Positions 34,824-43,326 of a DNA stretch of 64,000 nucleotides are shown piece by piece. Below the pieces are notes generated by a model. It had not been told where the DNA came from, ran no database searches, and saw nothing but the letters and a program-made list of their open reading frames with translations. Location: assembly GCA_025454395.1 (NCBI GenBank), contig JALOOM010000002.1:1-64000 (forward strand). Direction: 5' to 3'. Each line of letters starts with the position of its first letter. Within the stretch, counting starts at the first letter, position 1. The translations under genes were made by a program, and so were the position numbers. The DNA comes from Elainella sp. Prado103 (GTDB lineage: Bacteria > Cyanobacteriota > Cyanobacteriia > Elainellales > Elainellaceae).

Positions 34824-36359
34824 ATGAAATCAGACGTAATTATAGTTGGCAGTGGCATTGGCGGCTTATGCTGCGGCTCTCTGTTGGCAAAATATGGCTT
34901 TGAGGTGATTGTTTGCGAGAGTCACACCATTGCCGGTGGTGCGGCCCATGGTTTCGCCCAACAGGGATTCCAGTTCGACTCTGGGCCTTCCCTCTATTCC
35001 GGTTTATCCATCTCTCCTTCTGCCAATCCCCTGAAGCAAGTACTGGACGCGATCGAGGTTGAGTTGCCTTGTCTTCAGTATGAAACTTGGGGCTGTTGCT
35101 TACCAGAAGGATCGTTTGAGACCTCGGTGGGTGGGGATCAATTTTGTCAAGTGTTGTCCGGGTTGCGGGGCGATCGGGCAGTGCAAGAATGGCGCACCTT
35201 GCAACAGGTGATGGCACCGCTCAAAGATGCAGCGATTGCTTTACCGCCGGCTGCCCTCCGTTGGGACTGGGGAGCCATACGGACGGTGGGTCGGTTTGCT
35301 CCAAACCTCCTGCGGCATGGCGGCCAGATGCGGCGATTAAGCGGCGCTTTTCAGCCGATCATTGCTGACAACATTACTGATCCATTCATTCAAAATTGGC
35401 TTAATCTTCTCTGCTTCTTACTTTCGGGTTTACCAGCCACCGATACCAGTGCGGCCGAAGTAGCATTTATGTTTGCGGATTGGTATCGTCCCCATGTTAA
35501 GTTAGATTACCCGGTTGGTGGCAGTGCGGGGTTGGTAGCAGCTTTGGTGCAAGGGTTGCAACAGCAAGGGGGGCAACTCTGGCTCAACGCGCATGTCGAG
35601 CAGATTTTAGTAGAAGGGCAGCGGGCGATCGGGGTACAGCTACGAGATGGACGAACAATCACAGCCCGCAAAGCCGTAGTTTCCAATGCTTCGATCTGGG
35701 ATACATTGCGGTTGCTCTCCCCTGCTGCCGTGCCTGCTGCATTTCGGTACCAGCGGCAAAACACGCCCCCATGCGACAGTTTTATGCATTTGCATCTGGG
35801 GATTGAGGCAACTGGGCTGCCTCCCAATTTGGCTTGTCACTACATTGTGGTGAATGATTGGGCAAGCGGTATTACGGCTCCCCAAAATGTGGTGCTGATT
35901 TCAATTCCCTCTGTCTTGGATCCGTCTCTTGCCCCCCCTGGACGGCATGTGATTCATGTGTATACACCAGGTAACGAGCCCTATGCACTTTGGGAAGGAT
36001 TCGATCGGCGTAGTGCAGCTTATCTTCAACAAAAACAGCTCCGATCGCAGGTAATGTGGCAGGCATTAGAACGGATCATCCCCGACATCCGCCAACGTTG
36101 CCAACTCACCCTCATTGGCACGCCCCTAACCCACGAGCGGTTTCTCCGTCGCCACCGAGGTTCCTATGGGCCGGCCCTTTCCGCCGCCACTAGCCTATTT
36201 CCTACCGGCAAAACACCTCTGGCAGGTCTATTTTGCTGTGGCGATTCCACTTTTCCCGGTATTGGCTTACCGGCCGTCGCAGCCAGTGGCATGATTGTCG
36301 CCAACACGATCGCCCCAATCGATCGACATTTGGCGATGTTGCGGCAGATTGGGCTATAG
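34824..36359 (+). CDS. FAD-dependent oxidoreductase, CrtISO/phytoene desaturase-like
   Basis: The 511-residue flavoprotein opens with a dinucleotide-binding motif, DVIIVGSGIGGLCCGSLLAK, then VIVCESHTIAGGAAHGF. The substrate-domain pattern of the carotenoid isomerase/desaturase family follows (FQFDSGPSLYSGL, DYPVGGSAGLVAALVQGL). It closes with GLFCCGDSTFPGIGLPAVAASGMIVAN. It may act on a carotenoid such as prolycopene, or on another isoprenoid or retinol-like substrate; paralogues are common in cyanobacteria, so I do not assign crtH. CruF and CruG in the same window support carotenoid metabolism but are not adjacent. Start codon directly follows a 12-bp repeat array. Confidence 0.85.
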   Translation: MKSDVIIVGSGIGGLCCGSLLAKYGFEVIVCESHTIAGGAAHGFAQQGFQFDSGPSLYSGLSISPSANPLKQVLDAIEVELPCLQYETWGCCLPEGSFETSVGGDQFCQVLSGLRGDRAVQEWRTLQQVMAPLKDAAIALPPAALRWDWGAIRTVGRFAPNLLRHGGQMRRLSGAFQPIIADNITDPFIQNWLNLLCFLLSGLPATDTSAAEVAFMFADWYRPHVKLDYPVGGSAGLVAALVQGLQQQGGQLWLNAHVEQILVEGQRAIGVQLRDGRTITARKAVVSNASIWDTLRLLSPAAVPAAFRYQRQNTPPCDSFMHLHLGIEATGLPPNLACHYIVVNDWASGITAPQNVVLISIPSVLDPSLAPPGRHVIHVYTPGNEPYALWEGFDRRSAAYLQQKQLRSQVMWQALERIIPDIRQRCQLTLIGTPLTHERFLRRHRGSYGPALSAATSLFPTGKTPLAGLFCCGDSTFPGIGLPAVAASGMIVANTIAPIDRHLAMLRQIGL

Positions 36360-36506
36360 GTTGGGCTGTGCAGCAGCCAGGTAACAACCGGGTAGAACAC
36401 CTATATAGCCATAGCCCTGGATTTAGGACGGGATGCAGGATGCAATGCAGGATGTAACGATGCAGTTAGAGATGGGGTTGCTAATTGTGGTTTCTAGCGG
36501 CTTTTT

Positions 36507-37211
36507 CTAGTCTGAGTAAGATTGGCCAAACCGATCGACAAACACCGTGGCAGACAGGGGCAAGCGACCTGGATTTTTGCGGGGCTCGGCAGCATAGCCA
36601 ACTGGCACTAGCAAGGCGATCACAAGATTAGGTTGATCGGCGATTCCAACGACTGATTTAACTTGCTCCTCGACCCAACCATTCATCGGACAGGTAGCCA
36701 GCCCTAAGCTTTGAGCTGCCAACATCAGGTGAGTAGCAGCGATCATGGCATCTTTGATCGCGTATTCTCGATTTTTGTCCCCTAATGCAGTCTGAAATTG
36801 GGGGATGGCAGTGTTAAAGTAATCAACGGTTTGTTGACTCCAGGCTCCAGTTTCTAAAGCAATTTGGTTGATGGCAGCTCGATCTTGCCAGCCATCTGCA
36901 TCGGCGACGAACACAAAAGTGACTGGTGCCTGCACGATTTGCGGTTGTCCCCAAGCCGCCTCAGAGAGAGCTTTCTTTTGGGCTTCTTCCTGAACCAGGA
37001 CAATCCGCCATTGTTGCAAATTGAAACTACTGGGTGCGGCAATGGTCAGCTCTACTAAGCGGTGGAGCAGATCAGGTGCGATCGGGTCAGCCTGGAAGGT
37101 TTTGATCGCCCGCCGTTCTAGAATCGCTGTTGGAACATCCAGGGCAGGGGTTTGTAAACTGGATGGTGATGTAGAAGGCTGTGATGTAGAAGAGGGTGAA
37201 GTGGATGTCAT
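36507..37211 (-). CDS. Nitroreductase-family protein
   Basis: I choose the ATG at 37211 (MTSTSPSSTSQPS), preceded by AGGAG; a longer frame starts at 37271. The 234-residue protein has a Ser/Pro/Thr-rich start and then the FMN-binding nitroreductase fold: ILERRAIKTFQADPIAPD, APSSFNLQQWRIVLV, AATHLMLAAQSLGLATCPMNGW and VIALLVPVGYAAEPRKNPGRL. These enzymes reduce nitro compounds, quinones or related substrates with NAD(P)H as FMN dimers. The native substrate is unknown. Stand-alone gene; upstream there is a degenerate repeat-like region to about 37440. Confidence 0.9.
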   Translation of the reverse strand: MTSTSPSSTSQPSTSPSSLQTPALDVPTAILERRAIKTFQADPIAPDLLHRLVELTIAAPSSFNLQQWRIVLVQEEAQKKALSEAAWGQPQIVQAPVTFVFVADADGWQDRAAINQIALETGAWSQQTVDYFNTAIPQFQTALGDKNREYAIKDAMIAATHLMLAAQSLGLATCPMNGWVEEQVKSVVGIADQPNLVIALLVPVGYAAEPRKNPGRLPLSATVFVDRFGQSYSD

Positions 37212-37468
37212 CTCAAGCAACTCCTGAAAAAATGAAGCTGCGAGACCTAATGGCAACTGGAATAGGGGCATACCATTAAGCTCGCAACTTAAATGCTGGC
37301 AGCGACCCGGTGCAGCAACTCGTTACAGCAATCCGGTGCAGCAAACCATTGCGACAACCCATTGCAATAAAACTTGTAATAAAACTTGCAATAAAACAAA
37401 TTGCAGTAGATTACAGCAGTAGATTGCAACTGTCCGGCTGAGGTTTGGGACTCAACCCAAGGAAATAG

Positions 37469-37792
37469 TTAGATGTACTTTTCCAAAGTGGAGACGATCG
37501 TTGATTTGGGAACCGCTCCCACGACCATGTCAACCTTTTGTCCACCTTTGAAAATCATTAAAGTGGGGATACTGCGGATGCCATACTGGCTAGCAACTCC
37601 AGGATTCTGATCGGTGTCCAACTTCACAACTTTGATCTGCTCACCCATCTGGGTAGCAACTTCTTCAACCACAGGCGCAACCATCCGACAAGGGCCGCAC
37701 CAGGGTGCCCAGAAATCGACTAGAACGGGAACTTCACTCTGGAGCACTTCTTGCTCAAATGTTGTATCAGTTACAGCGGCTACGGATGACAT
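37469..37792 (-). CDS. trxA: Thioredoxin
   Basis: The ATG at 37792 is preceded by GAGGAGG at good spacing, so I use it rather than the GTG three bases earlier. The 107-residue protein has the redox motif WCGPC at residues 31-35 (Cys32, Cys35), VLVDFWAPW before it, cis-Pro in [10 protein letters not shown] and a normal C-terminus. It reduces target disulfides in the cytoplasm using ferredoxin- or NADPH-thioredoxin reductase. This looks like the general m-type thioredoxin of cyanobacteria. A TTCGAA-3-TTCGAA inverted repeat lies about 28 bp upstream. Confidence 0.97.
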   Translation of the reverse strand: MSSVAAVTDTTFEQEVLQSEVPVLVDFWAPWCGPCRMVAPVVEEVATQMGEQIKVVKLDTDQNPGVASQYGIRSIPTLMIFKGGQKVDMVVGAVPKSTIVSTLEKYI

Positions 37793-37819
37793 CACTGCCT
37801 CCTCGTTATAGTTTTATAT

Positions 37820-37834
37820 TTCGAAAAATTCGAA
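37820..37834. promoter_or_regulatory. Inverted repeat upstream of trxA
   Basis: TTCGAA-AAA-TTCGAA, 15 bp, lies between the trxA start and an AT-rich promoter-like stretch. The symmetry and position suggest a repressor or activator site. An ArsR-family gene starts about 400 bp away on the other strand, but a link is only a guess. Confidence 0.4.
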
Positions 37835-38177
37835 TGATTAAAATATAGTCTAGCTTATGCAATAATGCAACTAAGGCAGAGTGGCTGCCTCATCTTCTGA
37901 ATCTGGAGCCTTAATTCTGGGCAGTCTGGGGGCTGAGTCCAGGAGATTAATCAATCTGGATGCGCTGTAATGCGCTGGGTAACAAACTGCTGATGAAGCC
38001 CAGGGTGGACAGGGTCTAGGCAGGATCGGTTTGGGTGAGAGAGTGAGGTTTTCCGGCGAGCAGAAAGACCAAATTGTTGGTGTCGGGATTCTGGATGATG
38101 GGATGGGTCGGATGTGTCCAAATTGTCTAATTGGGTGACTCCATTTTTTTATTGCATCCGCTTTGTGTAATAGAAAT

Positions 38178-38216
38178 TCAAAATATCAGCTCAGAATATC
38201 AACTCAAAATATCAAT
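38178..38216 (+). repeat. 13-bp tandem repeat upstream of the ArsR-family gene
   Basis: TCAAAATATCAGC, TCAGAATATCAAC and TCAAAATATCAAT run in tandem and end 12 bp before the ATG at 38229. Confidence 0.85.
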
Positions 38217-38228
38217 TGAAGTGCAGCT

Positions 38229-38588
38229 ATGAGACTGTTCTATCATCCCGATCTTAAAGATATTTCGTTGGCAGGTATCCTGTACGCGCTGGGTGATCCG
38301 GTACGGCTGGAGATTGTGCAACGATTAGCAGAACAGGGGGAATTACCTTGTGCTGCCTTGGATTGCGATGTGCCTCGATCGACCATGTCTCATCACTTAC
38401 GGGTATTGCGCGAGTCGGGTGTACTCTACTGTCGCAAGGAGGGCACACAACACTTTAATTCTCTCCGACGCACCGATCTCGATCGGTTATTTCCAGGACT
38501 GCTGGAAGTGATTTTACGCTCAGGGCAACCATCAACCTCGTCGGTTTCCCATGCTGCTCCTACTTCCTGGGTGCGATCCAGCTCTTAA
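38229..38588 (+). CDS. ArsR-family winged-helix repressor
   Basis: The 119-residue protein has an ArsR-type HTH: LYALGDPVRLEIVQRLAEQGELPCAALDCDVPRSTMSHHLRVLRESGVLYCRKEGTQHFNSLR. ArsR proteins usually sense metals or redox state and leave DNA upon binding. Cysteines at CAALDC and YC could sense thiol oxidation or metal, but no classic metal-site motif (ELCVCDL) is present. The C-terminus is Ser/Thr-rich and probably disordered. Autoregulation is common in this family; here a 13-bp array precedes the start. Divergent from trxA. Confidence 0.88.
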   Translation: MRLFYHPDLKDISLAGILYALGDPVRLEIVQRLAEQGELPCAALDCDVPRSTMSHHLRVLRESGVLYCRKEGTQHFNSLRRTDLDRLFPGLLEVILRSGQPSTSSVSHAAPTSWVRSSS

Positions 38589-38733
38589 GCGGTTAGCTCT
38601 GGAGGTAAGGTACGGTCAGGATCAGTTGCGCTGAGCTAGAAGCTGCCGTTTACGAATTAATGCTGAGGTAATATTGACCGGAGCAAGATTGAGTGAATTG
38701 ATCGAAATAAGACTTATCGTCATTGATCACCAC

Positions 38734-39168
38734 CTACCGTCGAACCTTACCTGTAAACCCTGCTGCCTTAAACTGTTCTAACTTTAAAGGGGTCGGTTGG
38801 TTGACGGGTACGGAAATGCGAAATTCAAACTCGCTGATGCCCGGTGGCACTTCATCGATCGAGCCCAAGCGCGTCCGATTTTGCAACAGAGGGTTGTCAT
38901 TGGCATCATAGATCCGCCCAAAAATGTCGGCATTCACAATCGGTTTGCCGCTGGGGTTTTCTGCTTTGCCTGTAATGATGAAACAATTAGCAGCCATAGC
39001 AGTTCCGCCAGAAGTGATGGCTCCTTCAGCCAGATCGGCAGGGCATTCGTGATAGGACAACTCGCTGAGTTTAATCTGGATTAATGCGAGTGCGCCCGGT
39101 GTCACCAGCCAAGTGGCTAACCAAAACCCAAAGGTGAGGAGAACCAGCACCATCGATCGGAATTTCAT
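38734..39168 (-). CDS. Exported protein of unknown function
   Basis: The ATG at 39168 (MKFRSMVLVLLTFGFWLATWLVTPGALA) gives a clear signal peptide of about 28 residues; longer frames upstream lack a start with support. The 144-residue product then reads IQIKLSELSYHECPADLAEG, NCFIITGKAENPSGKPIVNADIFGRIYDAN and FEFRISVPVNQPTPLKLEQFKAAGF, an Ig-like beta sandwich in the style of FxLYD domains. Two cysteines in the mature part could pair. The function is unknown; the location is periplasm or thylakoid lumen. The gene is convergent with the ArsR-family gene. Confidence 0.8.
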   Translation of the reverse strand: MKFRSMVLVLLTFGFWLATWLVTPGALALIQIKLSELSYHECPADLAEGAITSGGTAMAANCFIITGKAENPSGKPIVNADIFGRIYDANDNPLLQNRTRLGSIDEVPPGISEFEFRISVPVNQPTPLKLEQFKAAGFTGKVRR

Positions 39169-39365
39169 TACGACTGTCCTGCATAGTTTGCGATGAACAC
39201 TCTTCAGCTTACCGTAATCTCCAGCGCTGGTCATGGAGTTCATTTCAACCAGCAAACCGGGGAACCGATTTAAAATGGAGATCATGATGAGCAGCTAGTT
39301 TAACTGCAACAGGCAAATTGCAACAGGTAACAAGCATATAAGTGTAACGCTGAGGCCCTCAACCT

Positions 39366-39731
39366 ATGAAACTTAACCGCATTGGTCATGTGGCCATTTG
39401 TGTCGAAGATCTCGATCGTGCCACTCAGTTTTATCAAAACCTGGGAATGGAGCTAGTTTGGAAAGATCCGGACTGGGCATATTTGAAGGCTGGTCAGGAT
39501 GGGCTAGCGCTTCTCAGTCCCCAATATGCTCAGTCTGGGCCCCACTTTGGCTTTATCTTTCACGATCGGGCGGACGTTGATGCAGCCTATGAGAAGCTGA
39601 AAGGCGAGGGTGTGCATTTGACCGAAATTCATCAACATCGAGATGGTACGGCTTCGTTTTATGGGCGTGATCCAGACGGCAACTGGTTTGAATATCTTTA
39701 TGAGCCACTACCCGTTGGAGCAGCAGTATAG
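39366..39731 (+). CDS. Glyoxalase/VOC-family protein
   Basis: A 121-residue vicinal-oxygen-chelate protein. It has paired beta-alpha-beta-beta-beta units: IGHVAICVEDLDRATQFYQNLGMELVW and HFGFIFHDRADVDAAYEKLKGEGVHL. The metal ligands likely include His8, His51-region HFGF and Glu in WFEYLYEP. The segment FYGRDPDGNWFEY is typical of glyoxalase I-like proteins. Methylglyoxal detoxification is possible; many relatives have other substrates, so no symbol is given. Stand-alone gene on the plus strand, followed by a 15-bp array. Confidence 0.88.
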   Translation: MKLNRIGHVAICVEDLDRATQFYQNLGMELVWKDPDWAYLKAGQDGLALLSPQYAQSGPHFGFIFHDRADVDAAYEKLKGEGVHLTEIHQHRDGTASFYGRDPDGNWFEYLYEPLPVGAAV

Positions 39732-40148
39732 CTCTGGTCTCTATGCTCTATAAATGCGATCGAAATCAATGCGATCGAAATCAATGCGATCGAAATCAAT
39801 GCGATCGAAATCAATGCGATCGATCAATCTTGAGAAACAAGCATGAATGAACATTGCTGCCTGAAATGGTTTGGGGCATAGCATATTTCTGATTGCCAGC
39901 CTATTTCTGACTGCCAGCATATTCTGACTGCACAGAAGCTGGAATCCGCAGGGAGGGAGGTGGAATAGTTCTACCCCCCTTGTAGCAGCAAAATTCAGGC
40001 GGCTAGCCATCGAACCGTCAAAGCAGTGAGCACAAAGTCTGCCCTGACCGAGCGACAACTCCCGCCTGAATCTAATTTTCTGAATCGATGGGGTCACTGG
40101 GCGACGTGATGAACGAACTTGGGTGAGGAACGATCGTCCGGCTTCGCA
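39732..40148. other. Gap downstream of the VOC gene and of pgi
   Basis: About 415 bp between convergent genes. It contains the 15-bp array at 39753-39827 and unique sequence with a C-rich block near 39972-39980. I see no terminator of standard form and no gene; frames through the repeat (RIDFD units) are repeat artefacts. Confidence 0.6.
39753..39827. repeat. 15-bp tandem repeat carrying near-HIP1 sites
   Basis: AATGCGATCGAAATC at 39753, 39768, 39783 and 39798, then a diverged fifth. Each copy contains GCGATCGA, one base from a HIP1 octamer, so HIP1-like cores are phased every 15 bp. Confidence 0.92.
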
Positions 40149-41735
40149 TTAGTGGAGACGAATCATCAGGCTAGCAGGTTGGCTCAGATCCCCAGAGAGC
40201 TGAACAGTGGACTGATTGGCGCTGAGATGCCGCACGATCTTGTAAATTGCTTCGATTTGCTCGATCGCGCCTGCTTTAGAAGCTAGATCGATGAGCGAAA
40301 TAGGCGCATTGGCTTCTTGCAGCACTTGCATTGTCCGTTTTTGCAGATCCAGGATAGCGGCGGCGGCTTTTTTCCCTGCTTCCACACCGGGCTGGTGATA
40401 GGCATTGATGTTAATCAACGAAGCATACAGAGAAACAGTGCGTTCATACAGAGCGATCAAGGCACCGACAATCCGAGCATCGACCCTCGGCACTGTCACT
40501 GTGATCGAATCGCGCTGATTTTCATAGAGTGCCTGCCGCGTGCCTTGCAGTAAGCCCGACAGATAATCACCAGAAGTGACACCAGGTTCTACCTCGATCG
40601 ATTGACCAGTCCGATCTTCCAGCACCTCAATGAAGGTCACAAAGAAATTGGCAACTCCTTCTCGCAGTTGTTGCACATAAGCATGTTGATCGGTAGTGCC
40701 CTTATTGCCGTAGACCGCGATCCCCTGATGAACCACGTTGCCATCTAGATCCATTTCTTTGCCCAAAGATTCCATGATCAACTGCTGCAAATAGCGCGAA
40801 AACAGCAGCAAACTGTCTTTATAGGGCAACATCACCAGGTCTTTTTCCCCTTTGCCGTTACCTGCGTAATACCAGCTCAGAGCCATCATTGCTGCCGGAT
40901 TACCTTTAATCTGGGGAATCCGGGTGACCGCATCCATCTCTTTGGCTCCAGCCAGCATGGCTCCAATGTCGATTCCTTGGAGGGCGGCGGGCAAGAGTCC
41001 GACTGCCGACATTTCTGAAGTACGCCCACCCACCCAATCATGCATGGGGAAAATATCCAACCAGCCTTCGGTTTTGGCAAGCTTTTCAAAATTACTGCCC
41101 ACTCCAGTCACGGCCACTGCTTGCTTGGCAAAACTTAAGCCCATTTGCTCATAGGTTGCCTTCACTTCCAACATGCCATTGCGAGTTTCAGGCGTGCCAC
41201 CAGATTTGGTCATCACGATCACTAAAGTGGAGGCTAGCCGATCCTTCAGTTTGGCAAGTACGCGATCGATCCCAGCCGGATCGGTGTTGTCAATAAAGTG
41301 AATCTGTAATGGTGCCTCTACGGATCCCAACGCTTCTGCCACAAATTGGGGCCCCAAAGCCGATCCACCAATTCCGATCGACAGCACATCTGTAAATTGA
41401 GCTGCATCTGGGGGATGGATTTCACCCTTGTGAACTTTTTGAGCGAACCGCTGGATTTTATTAAGAGTAGTAACAATATCTTCTTGTAATTCCGGACTGG
41501 GTGCTCGCTCTGGATCCCGTAGCCAGTAATGCCCCACCATCCGGTTTTCATCGGGATTGGCGATCGCGCCACCTTCCAGGGCTTCAAGCGCCTGAAAAGC
41601 CTGATCAAACTTAGGTTGAAGCATCATGACCAGATCGTCACTAAACCGCATGCGGCTAATGTCAAGATATAGTCCTAGCCCTTCATGGTAGTACAGCCAA
41701 TCTTGGTAACGTTGCCAGAGTGTAGCGGCATCCAT
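40149..41735 (-). CDS. pgi: Glucose-6-phosphate isomerase
   Basis: Pgi interconverts glucose-6-phosphate and fructose-6-phosphate in the cytoplasm. I start at ATG 41735 ([13 protein letters not shown]), preceded by AGGAG, giving 528 residues, the usual cyanobacterial length; a longer open frame upstream lacks support. The sugar isomerase domains show [53 protein letters not shown] and [16 protein letters not shown] with catalytic His near it. The gene links glycogen breakdown (glgP at 58102-60660) to glycolysis and the pentose pathway. Stand-alone on the minus strand. Confidence 0.96.
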   Translation of the reverse strand: MDAATLWQRYQDWLYYHEGLGLYLDISRMRFSDDLVMMLQPKFDQAFQALEALEGGAIANPDENRMVGHYWLRDPERAPSPELQEDIVTTLNKIQRFAQKVHKGEIHPPDAAQFTDVLSIGIGGSALGPQFVAEALGSVEAPLQIHFIDNTDPAGIDRVLAKLKDRLASTLVIVMTKSGGTPETRNGMLEVKATYEQMGLSFAKQAVAVTGVGSNFEKLAKTEGWLDIFPMHDWVGGRTSEMSAVGLLPAALQGIDIGAMLAGAKEMDAVTRIPQIKGNPAAMMALSWYYAGNGKGEKDLVMLPYKDSLLLFSRYLQQLIMESLGKEMDLDGNVVHQGIAVYGNKGTTDQHAYVQQLREGVANFFVTFIEVLEDRTGQSIEVEPGVTSGDYLSGLLQGTRQALYENQRDSITVTVPRVDARIVGALIALYERTVSLYASLININAYHQPGVEAGKKAAAAILDLQKRTMQVLQEANAPISLIDLASKAGAIEQIEAIYKIVRHLSANQSTVQLSGDLSQPASLMIRLH

Positions 41736-41973
41736 GGGTCTTGACTCCTGTAGAAGATCACCATCAGTGTATCGAACCAAGATAACCTGTCCATCTCTAC
41801 CGAGGGAGTGGTGGTGCAAACAATCAAAAATCTAGAAAATCGGTCGTGGGTTGGTTGCGATTCCTGAGGCGGTATGGTGCGATCGAATCAGCCCGGTATC
41901 AAATTAGTCATGCTCTCATCTTTATTGTTTCCCCTTTTGCGATATAAGTTGTTGTGAAGTGAGAATTGCAGAT

Positions 41974-42489
41974 ATGACAAGTCCTGTTTCTGCTCAAGCC
42001 AATAAGCTCTGGCAATTGCTGACTGCTCCTAGCACAGCAACTGCTTATCAGCAAGCTTTTCAAGTAACTAAAACGATCCTTTCTGAAACGTTGCAGCTCC
42101 TGTGGCTCTTGCTCTGCCTAGTGTTAGTAGCAGGCGAGTGGTTTTGGCAAAAGTCGATCGCAACGGGCAAGGCCACCCGCACCTGGGTGAATGATTTGAC
42201 CGAGCCGAAAACGAGCATGGAATCTGGACAAACCTTGGGTCAGATGTGGGAAAGTTTTGCTGCCTCCAGCCGAACCAATGCCACCGCCCTCCTGGCTAAG
42301 GCGAAACAACAGCTCGATTTGCCGGTTGAAGAACCTGCTCCTCCCTCAGTGCCGGTGGCTACCCGTGTAAAGCCTACCCCTGCTGCCCCACCTGCTGCGC
42401 CATCAGTGGAAGTTACTGCGGTTGAGCCCGTCAAGCCGACTGAGCCAACCAAACCGACCGCTTCTTCCAGTGCCACAGTTGAAGAATAA
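41974..42489 (+). CDS. Single-pass membrane protein with Pro-rich tail, function unknown
   Basis: The likely start is ATG 41974 (MTSPVSAQANKLWQ); a GTG at 41959 would add five residues. The 171-residue protein has one strong hydrophobic helix near residues 40-58 (LQLLWLLLCLVLVAGEWFW), an amphipathic stretch, and a low-complexity C-terminus of Pro, Ala, Val and Glu (TPAAPPAAPSVEVTAVEPV). It is probably an inner-membrane or thylakoid protein with a flexible tail. No family recognised. It is followed by a clear intrinsic terminator, which also faces the convergent lipoprotein gene. Confidence 0.72.
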   Translation: MTSPVSAQANKLWQLLTAPSTATAYQQAFQVTKTILSETLQLLWLLLCLVLVAGEWFWQKSIATGKATRTWVNDLTEPKTSMESGQTLGQMWESFAASSRTNATALLAKAKQQLDLPVEEPAPPSVPVATRVKPTPAAPPAAPSVEVTAVEPVKPTEPTKPTASSSATVEE

Positions 42490-42516
42490 GAAGAATCAAA
42501 GGTTTTAATTTTGCTG

Positions 42517-42551
42517 AAGCCCTCCCAGATCAACCGGATCGGAGGGCTTTT
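42517..42551 (+). terminator. Intrinsic terminator
   Basis: AAGCCCTCC pairs with GGAGGGCTT around a loop of about 16 bases, followed by TTT. The stem is GC-rich with an A-tract on the left arm, so it could serve both convergent genes. Confidence 0.85.
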
Positions 42552-42558
42552 GTCAAAA

Positions 42559-43065
42559 TTACAGGCTGGCCAGTCCTTTCAGATCAAATTTGCTCAACCA
42601 AGCCGATCGATCGGCAGCAGTGAAAGCGGGATCGCGAGATTGCACTTTCACTTGATAGCGATTGTTAACCAGGATCGCCGTAATGTTTTGCCCTTGCTGC
42701 ACGGCTGGATAGCCCGCAACCTGGGTTGAGCTATTCTGAAACTTGGCGGCGGCATCAGTGCCGGTTGTATCGTTGATCGAAAGAACTGCGACATTTTTGC
42801 CACCCTGATTCACCTTATATTCAGCAAAGCCTTTCTTCTCCTGAGCGGGGACGATTTCATATCCACTCACCGATCGGGGAAAGAATTTGTTAAATTGGCT
42901 GCCTTGAGTTGCCTCTTGAGCAACGGCTCCTGGAGCATTGCGTTGGCTAGTTTCTTGTTGAACCTGCTCATAGCGAGAAGGAGGTTGGGAGCCACAAGCC
43001 GTAGTCAGGAGCAATAGACTGAGCAAAAATGGGGCAAAAATTTTGGAATATTTTCCAGCAACCAT
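42559..43065 (-). CDS. Lipoprotein of unknown function
   Basis: The 168-residue product has a lipoprotein-like signal (FAPFLLSLLLLTTACGSQPP, Cys near residue 24). The mature part begins with a Gln/Ser-rich linker and then a compact domain: FFPRSVSGYEIVPAQEKKGFAEYKV, NVAVLSINDTTGTDAAAKFQNSSTQVAGYPAVQQGQN, ITAILVNNRYQVKVQSRD. Strands and one helix suggest an alpha/beta lipid-anchored domain. I do not recognise the family. It is convergent with the membrane-protein gene across a shared terminator. Confidence 0.82.
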   Translation of the reverse strand: MVAGKYSKIFAPFLLSLLLLTTACGSQPPSRYEQVQQETSQRNAPGAVAQEATQGSQFNKFFPRSVSGYEIVPAQEKKGFAEYKVNQGGKNVAVLSINDTTGTDAAAKFQNSSTQVAGYPAVQQGQNITAILVNNRYQVKVQSRDPAFTAADRSAWLSKFDLKGLASL

Positions 43066-43326
43066 ACACCAAACTCCTGTTTTAAATGCTGAATCTTGAA
43101 CGCTAAATTTTAAACATTGTCGCTACAAAATTGTTGCTACAAAAATTAGCCATGCAATGACATTAAATGCCACCTTGCCTTTTTGAAAGGGGTAATCAAA
43201 AGAATTAACCCAAAGGCGTAGATGGCATTAAGGTTTTTGCTCGTCGCTTTTGGCTTGATGGTCGCTTTTGGCTCAATGCTAGGATGGCCTGACCCGATCG
43301 AATAAGGTTGATCGATCGAGTGGAAT

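Larger units (their letters stand above)
37793..38228. other. Divergent control region between trxA and arsR-like gene
   Basis: About 435 bp. It holds the trxA ribosome-binding site, an inverted repeat at 37820-37834, AT-rich promoter-like DNA near 37835-37870 and, at the right end, a 13-bp tandem array just before the regulator. No RNA gene was recognised. Confidence 0.6.

Noticed and set aside
39741-40097. 118-codon minus-strand frame with RIDFD repeats
   Set aside because: It is produced by the 15-bp array; the rest shows no coding character or ribosome-binding site.
41736-41819. N-terminal extension of pgi by 28 codons
   Set aside because: The internal ATG at 41735 has AGGAG upstream and gives the normal family start; the extension has no family match.
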